Shown here: positions 23,645 to 32,089 of the stretch, one piece after another | How positions within the stretch are numbered: the first letter of the stretch is position 1 | Layout of the letters: each line of letters opens with the position of its first letter | Translations under genes and position numbers: made by a program | Source: Euryarchaeota archaeon UBA62 | GTDB taxonomy: Archaea > Thermoplasmatota > Poseidoniia > Poseidoniales > Thalassarchaeaceae | Direction: 5' to 3' | Length of the DNA: 64,000 bases | NCBI GenBank assembly: GCA_002502095.1 | Contig: DAPJ01000005.1 | Span: 151,407-215,406, forward strand | Notes under the pieces: generated by a model | The model's database searches: none | The model's input: only the letters and a program-made list of their open reading frames with translations | Told to the model about the DNA's origin: nothing

Positions 23645-24478
23645 TCAACTCTTTTCCGAGTCATCATCAAGATCAACACGAGACTCTGCGTATTCGGCCA
23701 TTGATTCCAGCCTCTGCATGAACCTTGATTTAGAATCTGAATCGGAAGATGAGGTAGCCTTTACCAACCAGATGCCTCCAAAGGCAACTTCCCACAGACC
23801 TAGAGAATCAGCTCTAGTCCTTCTGAAAATATAGTCCAATAGAGGGATCAATATGGTTGAAATACAGATCGCGATAAAGGCGTTCATGAAATCTCCGCCC
23901 TCTATACCGGAGCTGTCCCCTAGCATGGAAATACCGAAAAACACTCCAAGGAGGAATATGAAGTAAGACGCTATAGTTGTGTTCTTGAGAGAGTGATAGA
24001 TGAAAGTAGCATTGTCTCCTCTGGAATTAATGAATTGAGTACGTGAAATTACATTACCCATGGAGCGGTTGAACCTTATGGGCATTACAACCATGTTGAA
24101 AATTGAGAGTAGAATAGATACTATCAGAGCTAAGGTAGTAGGAGTTTCGAGAATGGCGAAGGCAACGAATATTGCAATAATGAAGCCGAAATTGACTGCG
24201 AAATCAACGAATAGTCTCAGTGATGCTCTTGCGCTTCCCACTTCCTCATATCCATCAGGTATGATTTTGGGCTGAGATTTGGGCCTCTTCTCTCTTGGTG
24301 CCCTGGGCTTCCGAGGCTCTTTCTTCTTCTTGGCGGCGGCTTTGGCTTCCTTCTTCTTAGCACGTCTTGATTTAGTGGCAACAGGCGCTGGTTCAGCCTT
24401 AACTGGAGTGGGTTTTGTGACTACTTCTTCCTTCTTGTCTTCTTCTGAAATCTTTCCTGCTTTCTCCAATAGTCCCAT
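23645..24478 (-). CDS. RDD-family membrane protein with charged N-terminus
   Basis: A 277-residue protein. Residues 1-85 are a Lys/Ala/Pro-rich, presumably cytoplasmic, disordered stretch (AKKKEAKAAAKKKKEPRK). Then come RDD-like membrane segments (FVDFAVNFGFIIAIFVAFAI, LALIVSILLSIFNMVVMP, YFIFLLGVFFGISML, FMNAFIAICISTILIPLLDY) with the RxxxxxxD pattern in RASLRLFVD. The family is of unknown transport function. It shares direction with the Pro-rich gene upstream (21 bases). Confidence 0.7.
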   Translation of the reverse strand: MGLLEKAGKISEEDKKEEVVTKPTPVKAEPAPVATKSRRAKKKEAKAAAKKKKEPRKPRAPREKRPKSQPKIIPDGYEEVGSARASLRLFVDFAVNFGFIIAIFVAFAILETPTTLALIVSILLSIFNMVVMPIRFNRSMGNVISRTQFINSRGDNATFIYHSLKNTTIASYFIFLLGVFFGISMLGDSSGIEGGDFMNAFIAICISTILIPLLDYIFRRTRADSLGLWEVAFGGIWLVKATSSSDSDSKSRFMQRLESMAEYAESRVDLDDDSEKS

Positions 24479-24499
24479 ATTCGCACCTCAATTATATAA

Positions 24500-25294
24500 T
24501 TATGAATAAATCTCGCCCATCTCTTGGTAAATTGCAAAACCTGGTGAAGCGACAAAGTCTCCGATCTTTTCCTCCGGAAGCTCCCCCAGTACTCTATTGA
24601 TCATAGAGAAAAATTCTGCCTTGGTTTCATCATCACAGTCGCTTGGATCATCCCCCACTTCCTGGAAGAGGGGGAAGTCATCTGAGGAGACGAAGGAATT
24701 AATGAAATCCTCATCCATATCACCGAGCAGATTGTTGACGATTTCGAAGAACTGTGGGAACAAGCCTGCTGAGTCCTCTTCAGTGTCGTTACTCTGAGCT
24801 TCTGGTTCTTCTTCGTAATCATCATCAGGGGAGGAAATTAGCTCCACGGTTGGCTTAATTGCGAGAAGATCTTGCTGTTGCTTTTTTCTGAGTACAATAA
24901 TTTCCCTGTCCAGCTCTGAGCCAAAACGATCGGAGAACCTATCCATCAGGGAACCCACTTGGCCAGAAGAAATTCTATCTATGTGGCCATACATGCTATC
25001 CCTGCTTTCTATTGTTGGGGAGTCGCTGTCAGATTTCCTCTTCTCCCAATGGCTTTGAAAATCATTCTTTGGCTCTTCATCAGTAGGATTTTCGATATCT
25101 TCAAGCTCATTTACAGATTGAGGTGTTTCGTTAGCTTCGACCGGTGGTGGGGGAACTGGGATAGGCGGGGGCGGGGGTAAACTAAGTCCCGGAGGGGGCG
25201 GTGGCAGGGGCATTCCATTGGGCCCTACCAAGGATTCTTCATCGTCCGGCATACTCGTCTCAGGTGATTTCCGGGACTCTACACTATTCAACAT
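24500..25294 (-). CDS. Proline-rich acidic protein with a duplicated C-terminal motif
   Basis: 264 residues, no family recognised. Residues about 25-55 are proline runs (GMPLPPPPPGLSLPPPPP). The C-terminal 100 residues carry two copies of an acidic helical unit: FFEIVNNLLGDMDEDFINSF and FFSMINRVLGELPEEKIGDF, each followed by VSSDDFPLFQEVGD or VASPGFAIYQEMGE. The repeat resembles a small protein-binding module. It shares strand and spacing with the RDD gene, so both may work at the membrane. Confidence 0.7.
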   Translation of the reverse strand: MLNSVESRKSPETSMPDDEESLVGPNGMPLPPPPPGLSLPPPPPIPVPPPPVEANETPQSVNELEDIENPTDEEPKNDFQSHWEKRKSDSDSPTIESRDSMYGHIDRISSGQVGSLMDRFSDRFGSELDREIIVLRKKQQQDLLAIKPTVELISSPDDDYEEEPEAQSNDTEEDSAGLFPQFFEIVNNLLGDMDEDFINSFVSSDDFPLFQEVGDDPSDCDDETKAEFFSMINRVLGELPEEKIGDFVASPGFAIYQEMGEIYS

Positions 25295-25324
25295 TCTGTG
25301 ATTAAGTATGCCTAAGTGCCCGCA

Positions 25325-26497
25325 TTAGTGCATGATTGCCCAACCTTTGAGCCCCAGAAAAGTTGCCATGGATTCATGAACTTCGAACACATCGCCTGAG
25401 GATCCAGAAACTTCCTGCCCGGAAATCCTAGTTGTTACATCATCAACAATTAATTCTACTTTACAACTATTCTGGGTACTGAAAACAGACGATTCTGCCA
25501 TAGCATCGAATGAGTTACTTCTTCCCGGCTCCAACCTAGAAAGTGGGAACTCTGTAACTCTAAGTCCTGATTTACCATGTAGGCTACCTACCCATCTGAT
25601 AACTCTCTTGACATCTACTGTAACATTTTCATCAGTCTCCCCAACAGCTAACGGAGCTCCTTTGACCAATTCCCAAAATGCCTCATTGAGTTTCTTAGTC
25701 GTGAAGACTGGTCTACTATTATCTTCCCTCAATCTATCTATTCTTCCCCCAGAGATAGATTCAGAGGCTAATTTCTTGATTTGTTCCTTGGAACATGAGA
25801 TGTTTCTTGATTTGAGGCTTGAATGTAACTGACTTATGGATTCTATCGGGTTCTCTCCTGATGATATATCAGCCAGTTTTCCAACTACATCATCGAAACC
25901 CAAATCAATTCTTTCAGACCATCCAATTTTAGGCCCTGACATTACAGATTGAACATCGATGCCGACGCCAGTAATGTAGTTCACTAGCTCCCTTCTGGCA
26001 TTTGAGTCAAGATGCATTAGAGATGGGTCCCTGACGTGAATATGGAATCCTCTATGGCCTGAGAAAGTTGTCTGCACATATTTTTCGTCGAATCCAAACT
26101 CTGGATGAAGGAAGTCTGACCAAAGACTCCATGCCTGCTCCTGAATTTTCTCCATCATTCCCGGGAAGTCATTATCTGATACGCCCGGAAGATGGTCACC
26201 GTCGAGATCGAAGATTAAATCTGCACCTAACCAGCCCTTCTCAACCATTTTTCTTTGGCTGGGATCGTTGTAGTATGCAGTACTATGGAAACATGAATGT
26301 GGCGATCTTGTTTGTAAATACTTCAGTAGATCTACTTTAGTCGGTAGTGCTCGATGTCTGTCAGGGGGTTTAGAGCCCCAAGGAATGAACATCCACTCTC
26401 TGGAGCGAAGTCGTGGGGGCGTCCATAAATCACTAGTGGACAAGGAACGGTAGTAGTCCCCGAATCTAAGTGCATACCTGCTCCAACCGATGGCCAC
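25325..26497 (-). CDS. priS: DNA primase small (catalytic) subunit PriS
   Basis: Makes RNA/DNA primers for replication. The 390-residue protein (GTG start) contains the catalytic aspartates D97 and D99 in LIFDLDGDH, the nucleotide-binding SGHRGFHIHVRD block and the later Asp region IGWSERIDLGF. These are hallmarks of the archaeal/eukaryotic primase small subunit. The large subunit PriL is not in the window. A small gene lies 37 bases upstream on the same strand. Confidence 0.93.
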   Translation of the reverse strand: MAIGWSRYALRFGDYYRSLSTSDLWTPPRLRSREWMFIPWGSKPPDRHRALPTKVDLLKYLQTRSPHSCFHSTAYYNDPSQRKMVEKGWLGADLIFDLDGDHLPGVSDNDFPGMMEKIQEQAWSLWSDFLHPEFGFDEKYVQTTFSGHRGFHIHVRDPSLMHLDSNARRELVNYITGVGIDVQSVMSGPKIGWSERIDLGFDDVVGKLADISSGENPIESISQLHSSLKSRNISCSKEQIKKLASESISGGRIDRLREDNSRPVFTTKKLNEAFWELVKGAPLAVGETDENVTVDVKRVIRWVGSLHGKSGLRVTEFPLSRLEPGRSNSFDAMAESSVFSTQNSCKVELIVDDVTTRISGQEVSGSSGDVFEVHESMATFLGLKGWAIMH

Positions 26498-26534
26498 GTT
26501 ACCTAGGGGGGACAGTCATTCATGAAGGTGCCCA

Positions 26535-26732
26535 TCATTCTAGTGGTAGCTTGGATGGGACTTCTCGAGAATCAGTAGCGGAGCCCTGGCCCATCAATTC
26601 CACATATGCTTCGTAGCACACATATTTGTCATCAACAACTATGGCTTCTGAGAATGTAATCGGCTTACCTGTGACGGAGCAAATTGGACCGAGCTGGCCT
26701 GTGGCCGTAGATAGCTTGTCGGGGTCGGGCAT
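26535..26732 (-). CDS. Hypothetical 65-residue protein with spaced cysteines
   Basis: A small protein beginning MPDPDKLSTATGQLG. The centre ICSVTGKPITFSEAIVV...VCYEAYVELM looks like a compact metal- or nucleotide-binding turn with two cysteines, but matches no family I can name. It sits just upstream of priS on the same strand and shares a divergent promoter region (26733-26820) with mqnD. The opposite-strand reading through the same bases is a shadow of the mqnD frame. Confidence 0.5.
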   Translation of the reverse strand: MPDPDKLSTATGQLGPICSVTGKPITFSEAIVVDDKYVCYEAYVELMGQGSATDSREVPSKLPLE

Positions 26733-26820
26733 GACTACTCGTCAGAGTAGCGATTATTCACTCTTACTACAGAGAGTTATGACACGGAGGAATTTTGAAT
26801 CGCCTTGCACGCGGGAGTGC

Positions 26821-27678
26821 ATGAGCGATGAGACAGTGTACAGAGTTGGACACTCTCCAGACCCGGATGATGCATTCATGTTCCATGCAATGACAACAGG
26901 CGCAATAGATACTGGAGAGAGAAAATATGAACATGTCCTATTGGATATTGAGACTTTGAACCAGCATGCAATGAATGGCGATTACGAGGTTTCCGCAGTT
27001 AGCATACACTCATTCCCCGATATTTCTGACAAGTATCATTTGATGAACTGCGGGGCTTCGATGGGAGAGGGATACGGACCAATGATAATTTCCAGAGAAG
27101 AAATGACCATAGAAGAAGCAAAAAGCAAGGTTTTCGCTATCCCGGGAGTTGGTACTAGCGCGTACTTATCACTAAGGCTGGCCCTAGGAGATGTTGATTA
27201 CAAGGTAGTACCATTTGATGAGATTATGCCGTCGGTTAAGAGTGGACAGTACGATGTAGGGGTCATTATTCATGAAGGACAACTAACCTGGAAGGATGAG
27301 GGAGTCAATCTCGTTCTCGACTTAGGAATATGGTGGAATGAAAAGACTGGGCTTCCTCTACCTTTGGGGGGCAATGTTGTAAGGAAGGATCTAGGATTGG
27401 AAATGTGTGGAAAAATTACCGATGATGTAAAAAATAGTATTGAGCATTCGCTCTCTAACCCCGAGGACGCATTGAAATTTGCTAAGGAATGGGGGAGAGG
27501 GATTGATGATGATACAAACGAGGAATTCGTCGGCATGTATGTGAATAAAAGAACTCTTGACTATGGGGACGATGGGAGAGAGGCTATACGATTATTCCTC
27601 AAAAAAGGTCAAGAAATAGGTATGGTCAGATCTGATTTGGAAGTGGATTCAATTGTTTTCGTTGGTTCAGGTGAATAA
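26821..27678 (+). CDS. mqnD: 1,4-dihydroxy-6-naphthoate synthase MqnD
   Basis: Cleaves cyclic dehypoxanthinyl futalosine to dihydroxy-naphthoate in the futalosine route to menaquinone. The periplasmic-binding-protein-like fold begins YRVGHSPDPDDAFMFHAM; IPGVGTSAYLSLRL and DVGVIIHEGQLTW follow as in the family. The start is the ATG at 26821; an ORF from 26626 extends 65 residues further upstream without family sequence and overlaps the small minus-strand gene. 285 residues is normal. The next gene follows two bases later. Confidence 0.92.
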   Translation: MSDETVYRVGHSPDPDDAFMFHAMTTGAIDTGERKYEHVLLDIETLNQHAMNGDYEVSAVSIHSFPDISDKYHLMNCGASMGEGYGPMIISREEMTIEEAKSKVFAIPGVGTSAYLSLRLALGDVDYKVVPFDEIMPSVKSGQYDVGVIIHEGQLTWKDEGVNLVLDLGIWWNEKTGLPLPLGGNVVRKDLGLEMCGKITDDVKNSIEHSLSNPEDALKFAKEWGRGIDDDTNEEFVGMYVNKRTLDYGDDGREAIRLFLKKGQEIGMVRSDLEVDSIVFVGSGE

Positions 27679-27680
27679 AC

Positions 27681-28160
27681 ATGAATGAGAAGAGACCCGA
27701 GGTTAGCGAATTTGATTCTGTAGATCCTGCTCCACCAAGTACTGTCAATGACGTCACTAGACTTAGAGCAACTTTGTGTGATGAGGAGGAGAAGATGTTT
27801 CAGAGAATGAGGGCCTTATTCGCACTCAGGAATATTGGTGGAAATGATTCAGTGGACGCTCTGGCGGCCGCCTTTTCATCATCATCAGCACTTTTGAAGC
27901 ATGAAATAGCATACGTAATGGGCCAAATGCAGGATTCAGCGGCTGTACCTTACTTGATCGATAGGCTGGAGGATTTTGAAGAGGATGTAATGGTCAGACA
28001 CGAAGCTGCAGAGGCCTTGGGGGCGATAGGGGATAGGACAGCTCTAGGAGTCTTAGAGAGATTCAAGGACGACAAAGATATCGTTGTTGCAGAGTCATGC
28101 GAAGTAGCACTAGACCTACTAGAATGGGTTTCCAGCAGAAAGTTGAATTATTCAGAATGA
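27681..28160 (+). CDS. Half-length deoxyhypusine hydroxylase-like HEAT protein
   Basis: 159 residues with HEAT repeats and two HE motifs: H74-E75 in LLKHEIAYVMGQMQ and H107-E108 in VMVRHEAAEALGAIGD, exactly 33 residues apart. This matches one half of eukaryotic deoxyhypusine hydroxylase, a diiron enzyme built of two such halves (known ligands H56/E57, H89/E90 and a second set). A single half could only supply four ligands, so a homodimer is required for a diiron centre. It is cotranscribed with mqnD (two-base gap). A plain PBS-lyase HEAT repeat is the alternative, but the two LGQMQ and RHEAAEALGAI blocks argue for DOHH. Confidence 0.78.
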   Translation: MNEKRPEVSEFDSVDPAPPSTVNDVTRLRATLCDEEEKMFQRMRALFALRNIGGNDSVDALAAAFSSSSALLKHEIAYVMGQMQDSAAVPYLIDRLEDFEEDVMVRHEAAEALGAIGDRTALGVLERFKDDKDIVVAESCEVALDLLEWVSSRKLNYSE

Positions 28161-28951
28161 GGCTCAAGCCAGACAGGGGGCTCGAGCATCCCACATGCCT
28201 CTTTTAGAAATAATAGGAGGCCGTCGATATCATCTTGGGACATTCTATTCCTGACTTCCCCCCTAAAATATTCTTCAACCCTATCTTCAGGAAATCCTAG
28301 TTTTTTAGATGTACGGGATATTACAGAAGCTCTCCATTTTTGATTGCTTTCAAAGAGCTCTACTTGTTTGATCATTTCTGAATGTGCGTCTCTCAAAATA
28401 TCCTCTGGAGAGTCTCTTCTAGCTACGAATACTCCAAAGACCATTGGTAGCCCTGTGATTCTAGTCCATTCAGCTCCTAAATCCATTTTCACTAGTTCTG
28501 GATGGGAAATAGAAGCTAAAATTGCCCTATCGCCTATAAGAAGAGCCCCATCACATTTTTCCAGCATGATATTTATATCCGGTCCAGTCTCTATGAATTT
28601 CGGATCTAGGCCACGGTTCTTGATAATCCAACTTAGTAATACCTTGGAGGTCGACGAGTCAGTTGGTAGTGCAATATCCCTCATATTTTCTATCGGACGA
28701 TTGCCGAATAGTAGTACTGAGCCAACTTCACCATTACTAACGATACCGATATCTGGAAGAAGCATCAGTGTTTCACTGTTAGATGCATAATCTGCAGATG
28801 GGATGGGAGCCGCAATACAGTCCCTTCTCATAATATGGCCAGTTAACCACGCTGGCGGTGCTGAGAGAATTGTCCATTTAGGGCTTATACCATCGAAAAT
28901 AGGATCACAGTTAGAGAAAGATACCCTGCCAATTACGTCCTTCCAACTCAT
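28148..28951 (-). CDS. mqnA: Chorismate dehydratase MqnA
   Basis: Dehydrates chorismate to 3-enolpyruvoyl-benzoate, the first committed step of the futalosine menaquinone pathway. The 267 residues show the family pattern: VSFSNCDPIFDGI near the start, SADYASNSETLMLLPDIGI (substrate pocket), VLLFGNRPI, and ALLIGDRAILAS. It ends convergently with the HEAT protein (13-base overlap) and its start abuts the mqnE stop (28951/28952). Confidence 0.88.
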   Translation of the reverse strand: MSWKDVIGRVSFSNCDPIFDGISPKWTILSAPPAWLTGHIMRRDCIAAPIPSADYASNSETLMLLPDIGIVSNGEVGSVLLFGNRPIENMRDIALPTDSSTSKVLLSWIIKNRGLDPKFIETGPDINIMLEKCDGALLIGDRAILASISHPELVKMDLGAEWTRITGLPMVFGVFVARRDSPEDILRDAHSEMIKQVELFESNQKWRASVISRTSKKLGFPEDRVEEYFRGEVRNRMSQDDIDGLLLFLKEACGMLEPPVWLEPHSE

Positions 28952-30166
28952 TTAAGGAACCTCGACTGTGATGACAGGGAGAACATGGGAGGCGTTTTCT
29001 TCTGGTAGATTGATTATCTCGAATTGTGAATAAGAGGAGTTTCGCTTTACAGGTATGGCGCCAGATGAAGTCACCATTCTTGCCAGCTGTTCAGAGCTAG
29101 TGTTGAGACTTGTCTTACTTCCAGCTTCATGCATTATTTCTTCATGACCGACTGTTCCGTCAACATCATCCGCACCACAATTAATTGCATAGGAGGCGAG
29201 TTTGTCACCAATATTCATTCTGTATGCCTTGATATGTGGTATATTGTCCAGCATTAGTCTAGAGACGGAAATCATGCGTATTATTTCCTGTCCAGTGGCG
29301 AGCTGTGCTTCGGGCAGTCTTGTTTTGTCTGGTAAGAATGGATAAGGGACAAAACACTGAAACCCGGATGATTCATCTTGTTGCTCTCTAAGTCTCAACA
29401 AATGATTGATCCTATCTTCAACGGATTCAACAGTACCGAACAACATAGTACAGTTAGTAGGAATTCCTAACGAATGGGCCACTCCATGAATTTCCAGATA
29501 CTCGTCTGAAGATTCCTTGCCCATACAAATTCGATCCCTAACACTGTCTACGAGAATCTCTGCACCTCCACCTGGAAGTGAATTAAGGCCTGCCTCAGAA
29601 AGCCTAGATAGAGTCTCTGAGAAAGAAAGAGAGGACCTCGACGATAGATGCTTAATCTCTACTGCAGTTAGGGCCTTGATGTGGATATGTGGGAATTCAT
29701 GTTTTAGATTTGAAAACAGTTCACAATACTCAGAAACGGTCCATATTGGGTGTAATCCTCCAACGGTATGAACTTCGTCTATTCTGGATGAGTAGGGCCT
29801 GACTCTCTCGATATACTGATCGACGTCCAATGAATAGGCATCTGGATGTCTTGGACCCTTTCTGAAAGCACAAAATCTGCAAGCAAGGACACATACATTT
29901 GTGGAGTTGACATGTAGATTCTCATTGAAAAATACGTAATCCTGAAACCTGGCCTTCTTCACCATATCGGCCAAAGAGGTGACCGAGTTAAGACTTGGAT
30001 TAACCATCAGTTTCACACCCTGATCAAAGGTTAGTCGGCCTGTTGAGATAAGAGTCTTGAGACAATCTAGAGTTACATTATCTGAAGATACTGCCAATGG
30101 AATGTCCATACCCGAAAGCCTATCTCTCCAGTCCGAATTAGAAACGGCGACGGCGTCGAGTGGCAT
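28952..30166 (-). CDS. mqnE: Aminofutalosine synthase MqnE (radical SAM)
   Basis: Radical SAM enzyme joining 3-enolpyruvoyl-benzoate and SAM to form aminofutalosine. The cluster motif CVLACRFCAF (CX3CX2C), HTVGGLHPIW and, diagnostically, LPGGGAEIL (instead of the PGTAAEIL-like CofH form) point to MqnE. ATG at 30166 gives 404 residues; a longer frame to 30244 would add 26 unlike residues and nearly reach the divergent transketolase. MqnA directly downstream performs the preceding step. MqnC and MqnB are not in the window. Confidence 0.88.
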   Translation of the reverse strand: MPLDAVAVSNSDWRDRLSGMDIPLAVSSDNVTLDCLKTLISTGRLTFDQGVKLMVNPSLNSVTSLADMVKKARFQDYVFFNENLHVNSTNVCVLACRFCAFRKGPRHPDAYSLDVDQYIERVRPYSSRIDEVHTVGGLHPIWTVSEYCELFSNLKHEFPHIHIKALTAVEIKHLSSRSSLSFSETLSRLSEAGLNSLPGGGAEILVDSVRDRICMGKESSDEYLEIHGVAHSLGIPTNCTMLFGTVESVEDRINHLLRLREQQDESSGFQCFVPYPFLPDKTRLPEAQLATGQEIIRMISVSRLMLDNIPHIKAYRMNIGDKLASYAINCGADDVDGTVGHEEIMHEAGSKTSLNTSSEQLARMVTSSGAIPVKRNSSYSQFEIINLPEENASHVLPVITVEVP

Positions 30167-30294
30167 AGTAACGATTGCTGGTCGGGTATCGACATCATAA
30201 GAATTCGTCTGCCAGCATAGGGGGGTGACTCCGGAAAGCATCATTAGTTAGATTTTCTAGCAGGCATGTGAATTCCGTTACCCGAACTTCATTG

Positions 30295-31104
30295 ATGGAC
30301 AACGTTCAGCTAGAGGAGTTGGCTCGTCAATGCCGGAGACACATAGTAAGAATGATTCATTCTGCTGGTGCGGGTCATCCCGGAGGGTCTCTTTCTGCGA
30401 TTGATATTTTGGTTGCACTTTATGCTAATAAATTAAGATTTGACTTAGAAAATCCAGACTGGTACGACAGGGATAGGTTTGTGATGAGCAAGGGACATGC
30501 TAGTCCTGCTGTTTACTCCATTCTTCATGAAGTTGGGTTTATTTCTGAGGAAGATATGATGTCGTTTAGAAAAATGGGCTCTGTATGTCAAGGACATGTA
30601 GATATGAAATGGACAGATGGGGTTGATTTTTCTGCTGGTAGTTTGGGAATGGGGCTATCCTTCGGCCTTGGATGCGCCTTAGCAGCAAGGATGGATTCCA
30701 GTAATAGAGATATTTGGGTCATGGTAGGAGATGGTGAGATTCAGGAAGGGCAGTTTTGGGAGGCTGCGATGGCTGCAGATTTTCACTCAGTTGGACGACT
30801 GAATCTAATTGTCGACAGGAATCGAATACAGAATGATGATTTTGTTGAGGTTCAAATGGAAGTGGGAGATGTAGCAAAGAAGCTCTCATCCTTCGGTTGG
30901 GATGTGAAAGAAATTGACGGTCACTCAATGGAAGAAGTAGTTTCGGCAATAGAATGGTCATCGAATAATATTGGCTCTCCAACCGCAATTATAGCGCATA
31001 CCACCAAGGGAAAGGGAGTTTCATTTATGGAAAATAATCCATCATTTCACGGTAAGGCTCCGACTGATGAAGAGTTGCGAATGTCACTGGAGGAGTTGAC
31101 ATGA
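30295..31104 (+). CDS. tktN: Transketolase, N-terminal subunit
   Basis: Thiamine-diphosphate-dependent transketolase, split in two as in many archaea. The 269 residues carry AGAGHPGGSLSAIDIL, SKGHASPAVYS, and the ThDP-binding VMVGDGEIQEGQFWEA. An ATG at 30295 is preferred to GTG at 30268. It overlaps the C-terminal gene by four bases (ATGA). Role: pentose phosphate interconversion, probably for ribose and aromatic precursor (erythrose 4-phosphate) supply, matching the chorismate-consuming menaquinone genes next door. Confidence 0.93.
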   Translation: MDNVQLEELARQCRRHIVRMIHSAGAGHPGGSLSAIDILVALYANKLRFDLENPDWYDRDRFVMSKGHASPAVYSILHEVGFISEEDMMSFRKMGSVCQGHVDMKWTDGVDFSAGSLGMGLSFGLGCALAARMDSSNRDIWVMVGDGEIQEGQFWEAAMAADFHSVGRLNLIVDRNRIQNDDFVEVQMEVGDVAKKLSSFGWDVKEIDGHSMEEVVSAIEWSSNNIGSPTAIIAHTTKGKGVSFMENNPSFHGKAPTDEELRMSLEELT

Positions 31105-32042
31105 GTGCCCCCTCCAAAGGTGGAGCATCCAGAGATGGATATGGTTCGGCTCTACTCAGATTATCCAGTGACTCCAGAGTTGTTGTATTAGAAGCAGATC
31201 TTGGAAAGTCTACGAAATCTTGTCATTTCAGGGAATTATATCCTGAAAGAACAATTTCTCTGGGAATCGCAGAGCAAAATATGGTCCTAGTGGCATCCGG
31301 TATGGCATCATCTGGGAAAATTCCGTTTGCTAGCACATTCGCAATTTTTACAGAGAGGGGATTCGAACAAGTTAGGAACGGAGTAGCCAGGCCAGGATTA
31401 GTAGTGCATTTGTGTGGGAGCCATGGAGGTGTGCACACTGGCACAGATGGCAGTAGTGCGCAATCAATAGAAGATCTAGCCCTCTATCGAACTATACCAG
31501 GAATGACAGTAATGCATCCTTGCGATGATCTATCTGCAGAAGAGCTGACAGTACAGCTTCTTAATCACGATAATCCGTCATATACGAGGACAGCAAGGAA
31601 CAAAACTCCTCGAATGTACGATCAAGAAACCTGTAAGAGTTTGAAAATTGGAAAGGGCTCGGTGCTGAGAGAAGGAGGAGACGTAGCAATCATTTCATGC
31701 GGGGTGATGGTTTCTGAATCGATGAAGGCCGCTGAATACTTATCCTCCAAAGGTATTGAGGCCACGGTAGTGGATATGCACACACTCAAACCACTCGATA
31801 CAGAATTGATTGACGAACTAGCAGGCAAATGCAAGGGACTGGTAACTGCGGAAGACCATTCAGTCATTGGAGGATTGGGGAGCGCCGTTGCTGAGCATGT
31901 CTCATACAACGGTGGCACTCCTCTGAGGATGGTGGGTGTTTCAGATAGGTTTGGCGAGAGTGGAACTCCACAAGAGCTGATGGAAGCTATGGGAATAACA
32001 TACGGAGATATTGCTATCTCGTGTGAATCGTTAATGTCCTGA
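31101..32042 (+). CDS. tktC: Transketolase, C-terminal subunit
   Basis: Second half of the split transketolase: pyrimidine-binding and C-terminal domains. Signature stretches are ISLGIAEQNMVLVASGMA (ThDP pyrimidine Glu), CGSHGGVHTGTDGSSAQSIEDLA and, at the C-terminus, VVDMHTLKPLD. 313 residues is the expected length. It starts ATGA-coupled to the N-terminal gene. Confidence 0.93.
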   Translation: MSAPSKGGASRDGYGSALLRLSSDSRVVVLEADLGKSTKSCHFRELYPERTISLGIAEQNMVLVASGMASSGKIPFASTFAIFTERGFEQVRNGVARPGLVVHLCGSHGGVHTGTDGSSAQSIEDLALYRTIPGMTVMHPCDDLSAEELTVQLLNHDNPSYTRTARNKTPRMYDQETCKSLKIGKGSVLREGGDVAIISCGVMVSESMKAAEYLSSKGIEATVVDMHTLKPLDTELIDELAGKCKGLVTAEDHSVIGGLGSAVAEHVSYNGGTPLRMVGVSDRFGESGTPQELMEAMGITYGDIAISCESLMS

Positions 32043-32089
32043 ATCGTAATTAAATTAATCATTGATGGGGTTTCATTCATGAAGTATCT

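Noticed and set aside
26626..26820. 65-residue N-terminal extension of mqnD
   Set aside because: It is antisense to a small minus-strand gene, lacks MqnD sequence and the family start lies at 26821.
28952..30166. MqnE as the F420 enzyme CofH
   Set aside because: The PGGGAEIL motif and the adjacent MqnA and MqnD genes favour aminofutalosine synthase.
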